Positions 1 to 8,842 of a stretch of 64,000 bases of DNA are shown piece after piece. The DNA is taken from the NCBI GenBank assembly GCA_900467185.1, contig UBPA01000016.1:34574-98573 (forward strand). The letters are read 5' to 3'. Source of the DNA: Hyphomicrobiales bacterium. Lineage in GTDB: Bacteria > Pseudomonadota > Alphaproteobacteria > Rhizobiales > Rhizobiaceae. Under the pieces are notes generated by a model. The model saw only the letters and a program-made list of their open reading frames with translations. It was not told the DNA's origin and did no database searches. The number at the start of each line of letters is the position of its first letter. Position 1 is the stretch's first letter. The translations under genes were made by a program, and so were the position numbers.

Positions 1-927
1 CGCAAGAGCCCAGGCGATCTCTGCGGCCTCATGGAAAAGCCCCTCGAAATGCGCGCCTCTCGGCTCTTCGTAGCGGAGGCGGCGGGTGCCATCGAGGGAC
101 CAGACCTCGAAGCTGCCCGGCAGGTGAAACTCCGTCTCGAACCGGATCGTGCCTCTGCTGCCTATGGTCGCCGCGTTCGTCGGGCTGAAACCGTAAGGCG
201 AGGTCGACATGGTGCCGAGAGCGCCGCGCGTATTGGAGACGACGACGGAGAGTTGTCCGTTGACACCGGTCGGGTCTGGCGTGGCGAGGCCGACGATGCG
301 CTCGGGCGTGCCCAGAAGCTTGGCGAGAAGCGAGACGGGATATGTCCCGAGATCGAGAAGGGGCCCGCCTGCAAGCGTCGCGTCGAAGATCCGATGCTCG
401 CGCGGCAGGTACTCGCCATAGTCCGTGTAGACGGACAGGATGTCGCCGATGACGCCGGCATCGAGCACTTGGCTGATCACGTCGAATTTCGGGAGGAAGT
501 AGGTCCAGAGAGCCTCGGCGAAGAACACACCCTTCTCCCGCGCGGCCGCCACCATGTCCGCTGCCTGTGCGTGATTGAGAGCCACCGGCTTCTCGACGAG
601 GACATGCTTTCCTGCCGCAATCGCCAACATCGCGTGCTCATGGTGCAGGTTGTGGGGTGTCGCGACATAAATGATGTCGATATCGTCGGCAGCAACGAGC
701 GCTTCATAACTGCCGTAAGCGCGAGGAACCTGCCAGGTCGCCGCAAACCTTTCGGCGGCTTCAGGCGATCGGGAGCCGACCGCCGCGATCGTCTGGCGCG
801 TATGTGCCTGAACCGACTCCACGAACTTTGCGGCGATCCATCCCGAGCCGAGAATACCCCAGCGAAGCGGGGGTGCCTCCATCGGCGGCCGGGTCCGGGG
901 CAGGGGCAGTGTTTCTGGGAAAGACAT
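1..927 (-). CDS. Gfo/Idh/MocA-family oxidoreductase (partial, C-terminus outside window)
   Basis: The reading frame is open from an ATG at 927 to the window edge, giving 309 residues and no stop, so the C-terminus is missing. The N-terminal Rossmann signature GILGSGW (from about residue 23) and the EKP catalytic-lysine motif, here VEKPVALNHAQA, identify a NAD(P)-dependent sugar or inositol dehydrogenase of the Gfo/Idh/MocA family. The start is set by a strong AAGGAGGAG Shine-Dalgarno sequence about 6 bases upstream. It lies 29 bases downstream of the next oxidoreductase and is the most distal visible gene of an operon that begins at 4127. Family is certain. Substrate is not visible from sequence; inositol or a related cyclitol is inferred from the neighbours. 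Confidence 0.88.
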   Translation of the reverse strand, partial: MSFPETLPLPRTRPPMEAPPLRWGILGSGWIAAKFVESVQAHTRQTIAAVGSRSPEAAERFAATWQVPRAYGSYEALVAADDIDIIYVATPHNLHHEHAMLAIAAGKHVLVEKPVALNHAQAADMVAAAREKGVFFAEALWTYFLPKFDVISQVLDAGVIGDILSVYTDYGEYLPREHRIFDATLAGGPLLDLGTYPVSLLAKLLGTPERIVGLATPDPTGVNGQLSVVVSNTRGALGTMSTSPYGFSPTNAATIGSRGTIRFETEFHLPGSFEVWSLDGTRRLRYEEPRGAHFEGLFHEAAEIAWALA

Positions 928-956
928 GAGGGCTCCTCCTTCTCGTCAATAGCGCG

Positions 957-2129
957 TCAGCCGGCGGTCTTCTGCCAGGACCCGGTCACGACGGAGCGTT
1001 CCATCGCGTCGATGATGCGTTCGTTGGCAAGCCCGAATTCGAAGTTCGGAAAACAGTCCGCGTCGTTGCAGATGCCCTCGATGAGATCGCGGACCTCGAT
1101 GACCTTGACGTCGAAGTAGCCGAGACCGCCGCCTGCAAAATCGAACCCGAAGAAGGCGCCGAACTGCGGCACCTGGCTTCCGGCAAGGATGGTCTTGAAA
1201 CCGCGGTCCGGTTTCGGATCGGTGAAGCGCGAAATCTTCAGCTCGTTGAAGCGCTCGCCATCCATGATGATCGTGCCCTCGGTGCCGGAAACCTCCCAGT
1301 AGATGCCGAAGACCTTGCCGGCAGCGACGCGCGATGCCTCGATCGTACCGCCCGCACCATTGCTGAAGCGGATCAGCGTCTGGATCTGGTCTTCATTCTC
1401 CACAGTCGCGCGGGGCGCATCCGTGTCCGACGTCGCTCCATAGCCGGAGCCGCTTTGCGGCACGGGCCGCGTTGGAAAGAAAGTCTGCGTCTGCGCGATG
1501 ACCTGGTCGATATCGCCGACCAGATATTGCGCCACCGAGATTACATGGCTTCCCAGATCCCCAAGCGCTCCCGAGCCCGCATCCTTGCGTGTGCACCGCC
1601 AGGAAAATGGCAGGTCCGGATCGTTGAAGAAGCCTTGATCGAACCATCCGCGAAACCGCATCAGCGTGCCGATATCGCCGCGGTCGATCATGATTTTGGC
1701 GAGCATAGCGGCAGGGGTCTTGATGTTGTTGAAAGCGACCATGGTCTTCACGCCCTGCCTCCGTGCCGCGTCCGCCATCTCTTCGGCCTGCGCCAGCGTC
1801 ACAGAGAGCGGTTTTTCGCAATAGACATGCTTGCCCGCGGCAATGGCGGCGAGCGCCATCTCGTGGTGCATCGCGTTGGGCGAAGTGATGTCGACCACGT
1901 CGATGTCGGGATCGGTCACGAGCCTCCGCCAATCGCCGGTGCTCCGCTCAAACCCGAAACGGTTGGCGGCATCGGCCGCAAGCTCGCTCGTGACATCGGC
2001 GAGCATGCTCAGATGCGGAACCGCCGGCAGATCCCGGTACAGCATGGCTGCGCGACGATAGGCGTCGGCATGAGCCTGACCCATGAAGCCGGAGCCGATC
2101 AGACCGATATTCAGCGTCTTTTTTGGCAT
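957..2129 (-). CDS. Gfo/Idh/MocA-family oxidoreductase
   Basis: A 390-residue NAD(P)-binding oxidoreductase. The N-terminus reads NIGLIGSGFMGQAHADAY (Rossmann nucleotide fold), followed by CEKPLSVTLAQAEEMADAA, which carries the family's EKP lysine. A C-terminal alpha/beta dimerisation domain follows, with a conserved GDLGSHV segment of the kind that places the catalytic histidine. Start is taken at the ATG at 2129 because a GAGG Shine-Dalgarno lies about 9 bases upstream; an in-frame ATG at 2152 abuts the stop of the upstream gene and is a less likely alternative. It sits 23 bases after the iolE-like gene, clearly in the same operon. Substrate unknown; a cyclitol or glycoside role is inferred from context. 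Confidence 0.88.
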   Translation of the reverse strand: MPKKTLNIGLIGSGFMGQAHADAYRRAAMLYRDLPAVPHLSMLADVTSELAADAANRFGFERSTGDWRRLVTDPDIDVVDITSPNAMHHEMALAAIAAGKHVYCEKPLSVTLAQAEEMADAARRQGVKTMVAFNNIKTPAAMLAKIMIDRGDIGTLMRFRGWFDQGFFNDPDLPFSWRCTRKDAGSGALGDLGSHVISVAQYLVGDIDQVIAQTQTFFPTRPVPQSGSGYGATSDTDAPRATVENEDQIQTLIRFSNGAGGTIEASRVAAGKVFGIYWEVSGTEGTIIMDGERFNELKISRFTDPKPDRGFKTILAGSQVPQFGAFFGFDFAGGGLGYFDVKVIEVRDLIEGICNDADCFPNFEFGLANERIIDAMERSVVTGSWQKTAG

Positions 2130-2152
2130 CGTCGTTGTCCTCAAGCGGGCCA

Positions 2153-3070
2153 TCAGGCCGAAAATTGCGCAAGGATATGGTGAAAGGCCGAAGTGACGGC
2201 CGGCAGGGGCGGCACGATCGCCGGATCCTGCTCCGCCTCGACCACAAGCCATCCGCGATAGCCGCTCTCCCGGACGAAGCGCGCCAGGGGCATAAAATCG
2301 AGACTGCCATCGCCCGGCACCGTGAACATGCCGCTCCGCACGCCGTCATTAAAGCTCAGGTCACGGGCACGAACCCGGTCAAGAATCGGCGCGCGGACAT
2401 CCTTCAGGTGAATATGGACAATGCGGTCGCCGAAGCGTTCGATCATCTGGGTGTAGGCAAAGCCCGCAGCCGCCGCGTGACCTGTGTCCAGGAGAAGCCC
2501 GACCGACGGCCCTGCCGCGTCGAAGATCATCGAAATCTCATCGAACGTTTCAGCGACCATCATGAGATGATGGTGGTAGGCGAGCGTCAGGCCGTACGCA
2601 TCGGCGAGCTTGGTGCCGAAATCGGTCAATCGGGACGAATAGGCCGCGACATCCGCTCTCGCGAGATGCCGCCTCCGGGACATCGGCACATCGAGAGGCG
2701 CACCGGGCGTCATCATGGCCGTTTCGCCATAGACCATGACGGTCGATCCCATGGAACGCAACAGATCCGCATGTGCAGCCACCGCGGTTAGTTCGTCTTC
2801 TACGCTGCCTTCGGCGAGTTGACCGGAATGCCAGCCGGAGGCGAGAGCGAGCCCGCGACTGCCGAGCAAGGGGGTGAGCGCCTGTCTTGTGCGCGGCAGC
2901 TTGCGGCCAAGCTCGACCCCTTCGTAGCCGGCACGGGCGGCGTCATCGAGACATGTCTCGACCGGGATATCCGCGCCAAGGTCCTCCAGGACATCGTTCG
3001 CCCAGGACAAAGGGCTCACGGCGAGGCGGATTCCGGACGGAAGCGCTGAAAGGTTTTCAGATCTCATCAT
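2153..3070 (-). CDS. iolE: IolE-like myo-inosose dehydratase / sugar phosphate isomerase family TIM barrel
   Basis: A 305-residue TIM-barrel protein of the xylose isomerase-like/AP endonuclease 2 superfamily. The opening RLAVSPLSWAND, the central LAYHHHLMM, the LLLDTGHAAAAG segment and the late GMFTVPGDGSLDF and VVEAEQDP motifs all match myo-inosose-2 dehydratase (IolE), which converts scyllo-inosose to a diketone in inositol catabolism using a divalent metal. Two adjacent ATGs (3070 and 3067) follow a GGAG; 3067 has the better spacing. The gene is 49 bases after the iolG-like gene. Family assignment is strong; exact substrate could be another inosose isomer. Confidence 0.82.
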   Translation of the reverse strand: MMRSENLSALPSGIRLAVSPLSWANDVLEDLGADIPVETCLDDAARAGYEGVELGRKLPRTRQALTPLLGSRGLALASGWHSGQLAEGSVEDELTAVAAHADLLRSMGSTVMVYGETAMMTPGAPLDVPMSRRRHLARADVAAYSSRLTDFGTKLADAYGLTLAYHHHLMMVAETFDEISMIFDAAGPSVGLLLDTGHAAAAGFAYTQMIERFGDRIVHIHLKDVRAPILDRVRARDLSFNDGVRSGMFTVPGDGSLDFMPLARFVRESGYRGWLVVEAEQDPAIVPPLPAVTSAFHHILAQFSA

Positions 3071-3119
3071 GATCTCCGGTAGGAAGGACTGTGTCAGGGT
3101 TGCCACGCGGTGTCGCCGT

Positions 3120-4127
3120 TCAGGGCCTCCAGTCGGGGCCAATCCGGACGGGCAGGCCTGTGGCGACGGACTTCACCGCTGCTTCCGCGATCCGTTGCGC
3201 TTCCAGACCGTCGCGGATCGTCGCCAGCGGTTTTGTGCCGGTCCGGATCAGGTCGATGAACGCGGACATCTCGGCGCGATAAGCCGTCGAGAAGCGCTCG
3301 ATGAAATAGTTCATCGGCGGGGAGGCCCTGAATCCATCGGCATCGGCGATGAGGACCCCGCGCTGCGGGCGGTTCTCGACATAGAGCACTTCATGGGCAC
3401 AGAGCGCTTCGAGGCGCTGGTCGTAACCAAAGGGTGCACGGCGGCAGTCGATCATCTGGACGAAGCGCCCGGATGCGGATGTTAGCGTGACCATGGCCGT
3501 ATCGATATCGCCGGCTGCGCCGATCTCGGGGTCGATGAGGCAATTCCCCACGGCGTAGACCGTCACGATCTCCTCACCCAGCAGGTAGCGCGCCATGTCG
3601 AAGTCATGGATCGCCTGATCCCTGAACATGCCGCCGGAACGCTCGACATAGGCGCGGGGCGGCGGCGCGGGATCGCGCGTGTGCATGACGATATGTTCCA
3701 GCGGTCCCGCAGTGCCATCCGAAATCCGGTCTCTCACGAAGCGGAAATCCGGATCGTAGCGGCGCTGGAAGGCCAGCAGGCACGGCACAGCTGAACGCTC
3801 CACCGCATCCGTGACCGTCTCGACCGTCGCGAAATCGAGGCTCACAGGCTTTTCGCAGAAGATGGCCTTGCCGACACGCGCGGCCTCGATCAGCAGAGCG
3901 GCATGCGTGTCCGTCGAACTCGCGATGATGACACCATCAATCGACGGATCGGCGAAGACCTGCGCAGCCTCGACGATATCGGCGCCGACTTTCGCCGCAA
4001 GCTCCGATCGGGCCTCACTCTCGATGGGATCGACAAGATAGCGCACCCGCACCGAGGGCAGGCTTGCGGCGTTCGTCGCATGCACATGCCCGATGCGCCC
4101 TGCACCGAAGACGGCGAGATGTATCAT
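3120..4127 (-). CDS. iolG: Inositol 2-dehydrogenase-like oxidoreductase
   Basis: A 335-residue Gfo/Idh/MocA oxidoreductase and the first gene of the minus-strand operon. It has the Rossmann motif VFGAGRIGHVHA at the extreme N-terminus, the FCEKPVSLD catalytic-lysine motif, and FQRRYDPDF and RDQAIHDFDMARYL, the latter two typical of inositol 2-dehydrogenases (IolG), which oxidise myo-inositol to scyllo-inosose with NAD+. The ATG at 4127 follows GGGAGG at good spacing. It is divergent from the LacI regulator across about 90 bases, so the regulator probably controls it. IolG is the best match among the three oxidoreductases here; the other two may act on epimers or glycosides of inositol. Confidence 0.83.
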   Translation of the reverse strand: MIHLAVFGAGRIGHVHATNAASLPSVRVRYLVDPIESEARSELAAKVGADIVEAAQVFADPSIDGVIIASSTDTHAALLIEAARVGKAIFCEKPVSLDFATVETVTDAVERSAVPCLLAFQRRYDPDFRFVRDRISDGTAGPLEHIVMHTRDPAPPPRAYVERSGGMFRDQAIHDFDMARYLLGEEIVTVYAVGNCLIDPEIGAAGDIDTAMVTLTSASGRFVQMIDCRRAPFGYDQRLEALCAHEVLYVENRPQRGVLIADADGFRASPPMNYFIERFSTAYRAEMSAFIDLIRTGTKPLATIRDGLEAQRIAEAAVKSVATGLPVRIGPDWRP

Positions 4128-4182
4128 GACGATCCTCCCGATCCACGCGAGACGTTCTCGGCCTCGTTCGTTGTCGTCACTC

Positions 4183-4195
4183 TAGCGTGGTGCTA
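4183..4195. promoter_or_regulatory. Candidate operator between iol-like operon and LacI regulator
   Basis: A short inverted repeat, TAGC-GTGGT-GCTA, lies in the 90-base divergent region, 55 bases upstream of the iolG-like start and just before the regulator. Placement fits a LacI-family operator, but the arms are only four bases long, so this is a positional guess. Confidence 0.25.
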
Positions 4196-4217
4196 ATGAG
4201 GGGATACGTCGATCTTG

Positions 4218-5258
4218 ATGAGATCTCCTCAAACGGGGTGTGCCGTGGGCAAGCTGACATCGCGAGATCTTGCCATCGCAGCCGGGGTATCGCTGGCCAC
4301 GGTCGATCGTGTCCTCAACGGGCGTGGTGGCGTGAGCCCGGACAAGGAGCGGCGTGTTCTTGAACAGGCGAGACGGCTGAAGATCAACCGTGTGATCGAC
4401 CCACGCGCTGCGCGGACGCTGCGTGTCGCCGTTCTCCTTCAGTCGCGCGCAAATCCGTTCCATGCGGCCGTGCAGGATGGTTTCGAGGGAGCGACGCGGC
4501 TCTATCCTCAGTATAACCTGCAGTTTCAGGTTCATCACATCGACCCGGTTCGACCCGCCGCCACCGTCGCGCTCATTCGCGCCTTGGCCGGACATTGCGA
4601 TGCGCTGATCATCGTGAGTTCACAGAATGAGGATGTCGCCAGCGCCCTTCGAGCCTGGGGCGGGCAGGGGAAACCCGTCATGACGCTTGCCACTGACATT
4701 CGCAACGCGGACCGCATCGCGTATATCGGCCCCGACAACCGGAAAGCAGGACGGGTCGCCGGAGACTTGATGGCACGCCTCATGGGCAGGGAAGGCGGCG
4801 AAATCGTCATCATATCCGGCATGTTGAGCATGATCGGTCATGAGGAGCGCGAGATGGGCTTTCGCGCCGTGTTGCGCGAACGCTATCCGCACTGCCGGGT
4901 GACGGACGTTTTGGAGAGTCTGGAGCGTGCCGAAACGGCAGGCGATCTCGTCTTCGACGCCCTGCGCAGAAATCCTCAGATTCGCGGCATCTACAACGCT
5001 TCCGCCGGTGCTCAGACGGTTGTGACGGCGCTCAAGACACTCGGACTCGCCGACGAGGTGGTATTTATCACGCACGAATTGACCGACGACCGTCGCCAGC
5101 TCATTCGCCAAGGCCTGATCGATGTCATCATCGACCAGCGACCCGAACTCGAAGTGCAAACCGCCGTTCAGGCACTAGCGTCCTATTTCGGCAGGAACGA
5201 TCATCCCCCCGTATCCCTCGTGACGCCGATAGACATCTACATGATCGAAAATGCTTGA
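4218..5258 (+). CDS. LacI-family transcriptional regulator
   Basis: A regulator of about 346 residues. The N-terminal helix-turn-helix reads SRDLAIAAGVSLATVDRVLNG (residues about 14-34), the classic LacI DNA-reading segment with hinge-type sequence after it. The rest resembles a periplasmic-binding-protein-type sugar sensor, with RVAVLLQSRANPFHAAVQDG and YIGPDNRKAGRVAGDLMA. Start is uncertain: ATG 4218 (or the adjacent TTG 4215) gives extra N-terminal residues, while GTG 4245, preceded by GGGG, starts right before the HTH. It is divergent from the inositol-type operon and probably its repressor, with a cyclitol intermediate as inducer (inference). Confidence 0.87.
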   Translation: MRSPQTGCAVGKLTSRDLAIAAGVSLATVDRVLNGRGGVSPDKERRVLEQARRLKINRVIDPRAARTLRVAVLLQSRANPFHAAVQDGFEGATRLYPQYNLQFQVHHIDPVRPAATVALIRALAGHCDALIIVSSQNEDVASALRAWGGQGKPVMTLATDIRNADRIAYIGPDNRKAGRVAGDLMARLMGREGGEIVIISGMLSMIGHEEREMGFRAVLRERYPHCRVTDVLESLERAETAGDLVFDALRRNPQIRGIYNASAGAQTVVTALKTLGLADEVVFITHELTDDRRQLIRQGLIDVIIDQRPELEVQTAVQALASYFGRNDHPPVSLVTPIDIYMIENA

Positions 5259-5749
5259 GGCGAAGGCAAGACCGTCAAAGGTGCGTGCCGGGTCCCGGCA
5301 ACTGACGAGTGCTGTAGAAGAGCATGGCGGCTATATCGAGGGCGTCGCGCGATTGTCGACAACCTAAGCGGAATTATTTCCCGACGCGGAACCAATGGAG
5401 ACGTGCCGTTCAAGAGGCTGTTGATAATCAAACCTACCCTCCGGACTGTCTTACAAGACTGTCTGACACGAATTTCAGGTGATCAGGGTTTATTAACCTT
5501 CTCAAAGGCTTGAAAAGAGGCCGGTTCCCCGGCTGGGAATCCTAGCCCCCAGCCAGCGAGGCTTCAAAAAGCACAGTCCAGCGTCACGCCCTCCATCTCG
5601 TGCGATGCCGCGGCGAAGTCCTTTGCTCGCTGGCATCGCGCGTTTCCAGTCTGACGACAGATTGCCGGGGTAGGGAACAGGTCTACAGGGCGCGGCATCC
5701 GGTTCCGTTTGGGTGGGGATGGGATGATGATCGATGGGACTGGCGTGAT
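5259..5749. other. Gene-free stretch after the LacI regulator
   Basis: No coding sequence is supported here. It is somewhat A+T-richer than its surroundings (around 5400-5520) and contains an inverted repeat GGCTGGG/CCCAGCC at 5531-5554 with no T run. It marks the boundary between the inositol unit and the glycan-type module and presumably carries the promoter of the gene at 5750. Confidence 0.4.
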
Positions 5750-6598
5750 ATGAGCAGGCTTCTTTTCTCTCTTCCGGTGCACGAGCGGCCGGACATCGTC
5801 CGCGAGCAGATCCGGAACATCGACTATTTCTGCCCCGGCTCGGTCATCTGCCTGCATGTGTCCGCGATCGCGCTTGGCGAAAAGGAGACGTTTCGGGCGC
5901 TGTGTGCGGCGGACAACGTTCTGATCAATCCCCAGTCGCATGAAACCCTGTGGTCGGCCGGGATCATGCACGCCCATATCAGCAATTTTCTCCATGCGAT
6001 GGAGGCGGATGTCGCCTTCGACAAGATCGTCCTGATCTCCTCCAACGAGCTGCTCGTGAAGCCGGGGCTTGCCGATTATGTCGGGGCCTACGACATCGGG
6101 TCCCAGATGGAAGTCTTCGATACGTCGAACGACTGGGGCGTGTTTCGCCAGGACTACCTCCACAGTCCCGCCATGCAGGGGTTTCTCTCGGCCCTCGGCC
6201 TGCCGCTCTTCTTCGGCGGGCAGGCGGAGGGCCAGTTCGCCAGCCGGCGCATCTTCTCCCAGCTTGCCCGGGCCTTCACCGATCATTTTCCCATGGAGTC
6301 GATCGGCTTCCCGATCGAGGAGGTCATTCTGCCGACCTTCGCCGCACGCTTCGCGATGACCGGCGTCACGGTCGGCCTGCCGATCACGCTCTGCAACTAC
6401 TGCAACAATCTCGAGATGAACGCCGACACGGTCGATACGGTGCGCAAGGGCAAGGGCGCCGTCTTCGCGCGCCGCATCCCCCGCGCGCTGCGCTCGCCGC
6501 ATATCGGCGCATCGGTCCTCGACACCGTCTTCAGCGTCAAGCGCGTCCCCCGCGAGGCCTGCGCGCTGCGCGACTATATCAACAGTCTCATGGTGTAG
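5750..6598 (+). CDS. Conserved hypothetical protein, glycosyltransferase-like
   Basis: A 282-residue protein of unknown function. The ATG at 5750 was chosen because the sequence from MSRLLFSLPVHERPDIV onward has the character of a protein N-terminus, while upstream codons look non-coding. The opening (short hydrophobic strand, then HERPDIVREQIRNI) and the later KIVLISSNELLV segment recall core-2/I-branching-type glycosyltransferases (GT14), but the match is weak. No signal peptide or membrane segment is evident. It is convergent to the nucleotidyltransferase operon, and the two units together look like a surface polysaccharide module. Glycosyltransferase function is inference only. Confidence 0.7.
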   Translation: MSRLLFSLPVHERPDIVREQIRNIDYFCPGSVICLHVSAIALGEKETFRALCAADNVLINPQSHETLWSAGIMHAHISNFLHAMEADVAFDKIVLISSNELLVKPGLADYVGAYDIGSQMEVFDTSNDWGVFRQDYLHSPAMQGFLSALGLPLFFGGQAEGQFASRRIFSQLARAFTDHFPMESIGFPIEEVILPTFAARFAMTGVTVGLPITLCNYCNNLEMNADTVDTVRKGKGAVFARRIPRALRSPHIGASVLDTVFSVKRVPREACALRDYINSLMV

Positions 6599-6656
6599 CG
6601 GCGGCGGGGTTGCCTGACGACCTGCACATTGCAGGCGGATGTCGCAGAGACGCCCG

Positions 6657-7352
6657 TCACGCGTCGTGGAAGATCTTGCCCGCGGGGCGACAATCCTGGA
6701 TGTGCGGCGCGATGACGGCATGTCCGTCCGCGATGACGCCGTTGATCATCGGGCAGATGAACAGGCTGCCTTTATGCGCGAGTTCGTCCCGGTGGGCGAT
6801 GCTGTGAGCACTGGCTCTCAGAAAGACCTCGACATTCCGAAACATATAGACGCCGGCCGAGGCATGGCCCGAGATCACCTGCTTTTCGCGCGCTCCGGTG
6901 ACGAGCCCGTCGCTGATCGTCAGATAGCTGTAGCACGGCTCGCTTGAGGCAAAGACGGGAACGATGGCTCCGTATGCGCCCTGGGCAAACAGCGCGGCGG
7001 GATCGGCCGGACCTTCGTGAAAGAGAACGTCGGCGAGATCGACGATGAGCGGTTCATCCGCCGGTACGAGAGCCGTTGCGGCAAGACAGGAAAACAGGGC
7101 GCCGGCGCTCAGATGCGACAGCGTGACGATTCGGCATCCGGGCCAGGCGTCCTTCAGGAAGGCGACGAGATCGAGGTGCGCCGTCGTCTCCCGGACGACG
7201 AAGACATAGTCGCTCGGCAACAGCCTAGGGCCCCAAGCGCGAGGCCGCAAGGCGGCCTCGATCAGGGGCGTTCCCTCATGGTTCACAAGCGGCCGCAGGC
7301 CGTGTTTCTCGGTCCACAGATCCGGGCCGGCAAGCGGCACGATGCACTTCAT
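6657..7352 (-). CDS. Nucleotidyltransferase-fold protein with degenerate NTP motif
   Basis: A 231-residue protein resembling a single NTP_transferase domain. The start KCIVPLAGPDLW is where sugar-nucleotidyltransferases have a glycine-rich G-x-G-x-R loop, but the glycines and arginine are absent here. A later segment, PLIVDLADVLFHEG, sits where the family has its ND/CD metal-binding residues, and asparagine-aspartate is replaced by valine-aspartate. It overlaps the upstream two-domain gene by four bases (ATGA), so the two are translationally coupled, and their products share the general plan. It may be a catalytically inactive or repurposed partner. Last gene of a four-gene operon starting at 10117. 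Confidence 0.72.
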   Translation of the reverse strand: MKCIVPLAGPDLWTEKHGLRPLVNHEGTPLIEAALRPRAWGPRLLPSDYVFVVRETTAHLDLVAFLKDAWPGCRIVTLSHLSAGALFSCLAATALVPADEPLIVDLADVLFHEGPADPAALFAQGAYGAIVPVFASSEPCYSYLTISDGLVTGAREKQVISGHASAGVYMFRNVEVFLRASAHSIAHRDELAHKGSLFICPMINGVIADGHAVIAPHIQDCRPAGKIFHDA

Positions 7353-8842
7353 GCGATCTTGCGCAGCCCGAGATAGGCGTCCAGATCGTTTGGAGTCCCG
7401 ATCCCGTGCATCGCCGTCGCCGCGATTTCATAGACGCCGATCTTGCCCCCGCGGCGCTGGAGATAGTTGTAGACCGGGCAGACGTAGAACTCGTTGTTCG
7501 ACCGGTCGTTGGCGGTGATCATGTCGATCGACGCGTCGATGAAGGCCTGGGCGCGCCGGAAATAGTAGATGCCGACGGTCGCCAGATCGGAAATCGCCAC
7601 CTTCTCGCGAACCTCTTCGACATATCCGTCGTCGTTCGTGCGCGCAAAAGACCATTTCGGATCGCGATGGACGTCGCGGAAGCAGAGGATCGAGCCATCG
7701 AGATCGCGCCGCGTGGCGTCCTCCAGAAAGGCGCTGCAGTCGAAATCGACGATCTGGTCGCAGTTGGCGATCATCAGCGGCGCGTCGGGATCGAGATGCG
7801 TCCGCGCCGTCAGCACCGTGCATGCGGCACCCTCGGTGGTGAAATCGATGGGGGAGAACACGAGATCGCCGCGGCGCAGGAGACCCTCGACCACCTGCGG
7901 TTCGGCCACCAGATGGTCGCGACGGGCAATCAGCACGAAGCGTCCGTTCTCGACGCGCAGATTGTCCATGACCCGCTCGATCATCGTCGCGCCATCGACA
8001 TCGATGAAGGGCTTCGGCTTGGCGTAGCCTGCCTGCGAGAATCGGCTGCCGAGGCCCGCCATGGGAATGACGACTTGAACGGCCGGGCTCGATTGCGGCA
8101 GCGGCGCGATACGGCCCTGGTTCTCGGCCTGGTACAGTTCGACGCGCTTCGGGGAATAGAACGAAACGTAGCTTTCCGCGGAAACTTCGAACTGCACGAT
8201 GCGTCCGCCGGACAGCACGACCTCGTTGAGGACGGGAGACAGATAGTATTTCCCGCCGATCGGGTCCGACTTCAGCAGGCAATCCTGCGCGAGGGCCACG
8301 AACTGACGACCCTTGCGGAAGTAGTAGTAGCCGGCAATGGCCTTGCGGCTGAGCACGCGCTTTTCCGCTGTTTCCACGACGCGGCCATCGGCATCCTCGC
8401 GCACATAGGACCAGCGCGGATGGACGGAGGGGAATGTCACCACGCCGGCATCGGCGTCCGAATGGTAGAAGGAATCCGCGATGGCGCCGAGATCGGCATT
8501 GATGATCTGGTCGCCGTTGCAGATGACGAGAGGTTCGTCGTCGTCGATATGGTCGATGGCCATCAGCGCCGAGCAGATGGCGCCCATCGTCGGGTTGCCG
8601 AGCTCGATGACGATGCAGCCGTCTCCGGCGATCAGCTTCAGGATCGAGTCGAGGCTGTATTCGAGCACGTCCTGCCGCAGAACGATGAAGATGAAGCGTG
8701 CCGAGGGGTCGCGCTTGCGAATGCTTCCGACGACCAGCGCGATCATCGGGATCCCGTCCACTTCGATCAGCGGCTTGGGAAAATGAAAGTCTTCCTTGGG
8801 GAACAGATCGTCCTTCGACGCGATCGGAATGAGATATCTCAT
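7349..8842 (-). CDS. Tandem two-domain sugar-phosphate nucleotidyltransferase-like protein
   Basis: A 497-residue protein made of two NTP_transferase domains (about residues 1-235 and 255-497). The second has the intact nucleotide loop PMAGLGSRFSQAGYAKPKPF and a following NCDQIVDFD metal-site motif. The first aligns along its length (FPKPLIEVDGIPMI, then ICNGDQIINAD) but begins IPIASKDDLFP and lacks the glycine-rich loop. Such enzymes join a sugar or polyol phosphate to CMP, UMP or TMP. Start ATG 8842 overlaps the stop of the HAD gene by one base; the end overlaps the next gene by four. The product of the reaction is unknown; phosphorylated polyols are plausible given the neighbours (inference). 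Confidence 0.8.
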   Translation of the reverse strand: MRYLIPIASKDDLFPKEDFHFPKPLIEVDGIPMIALVVGSIRKRDPSARFIFIVLRQDVLEYSLDSILKLIAGDGCIVIELGNPTMGAICSALMAIDHIDDDEPLVICNGDQIINADLGAIADSFYHSDADAGVVTFPSVHPRWSYVREDADGRVVETAEKRVLSRKAIAGYYYFRKGRQFVALAQDCLLKSDPIGGKYYLSPVLNEVVLSGGRIVQFEVSAESYVSFYSPKRVELYQAENQGRIAPLPQSSPAVQVVIPMAGLGSRFSQAGYAKPKPFIDVDGATMIERVMDNLRVENGRFVLIARRDHLVAEPQVVEGLLRRGDLVFSPIDFTTEGAACTVLTARTHLDPDAPLMIANCDQIVDFDCSAFLEDATRRDLDGSILCFRDVHRDPKWSFARTNDDGYVEEVREKVAISDLATVGIYYFRRAQAFIDASIDMITANDRSNNEFYVCPVYNYLQRRGGKIGVYEIAATAMHGIGTPNDLDAYLGLRKIA

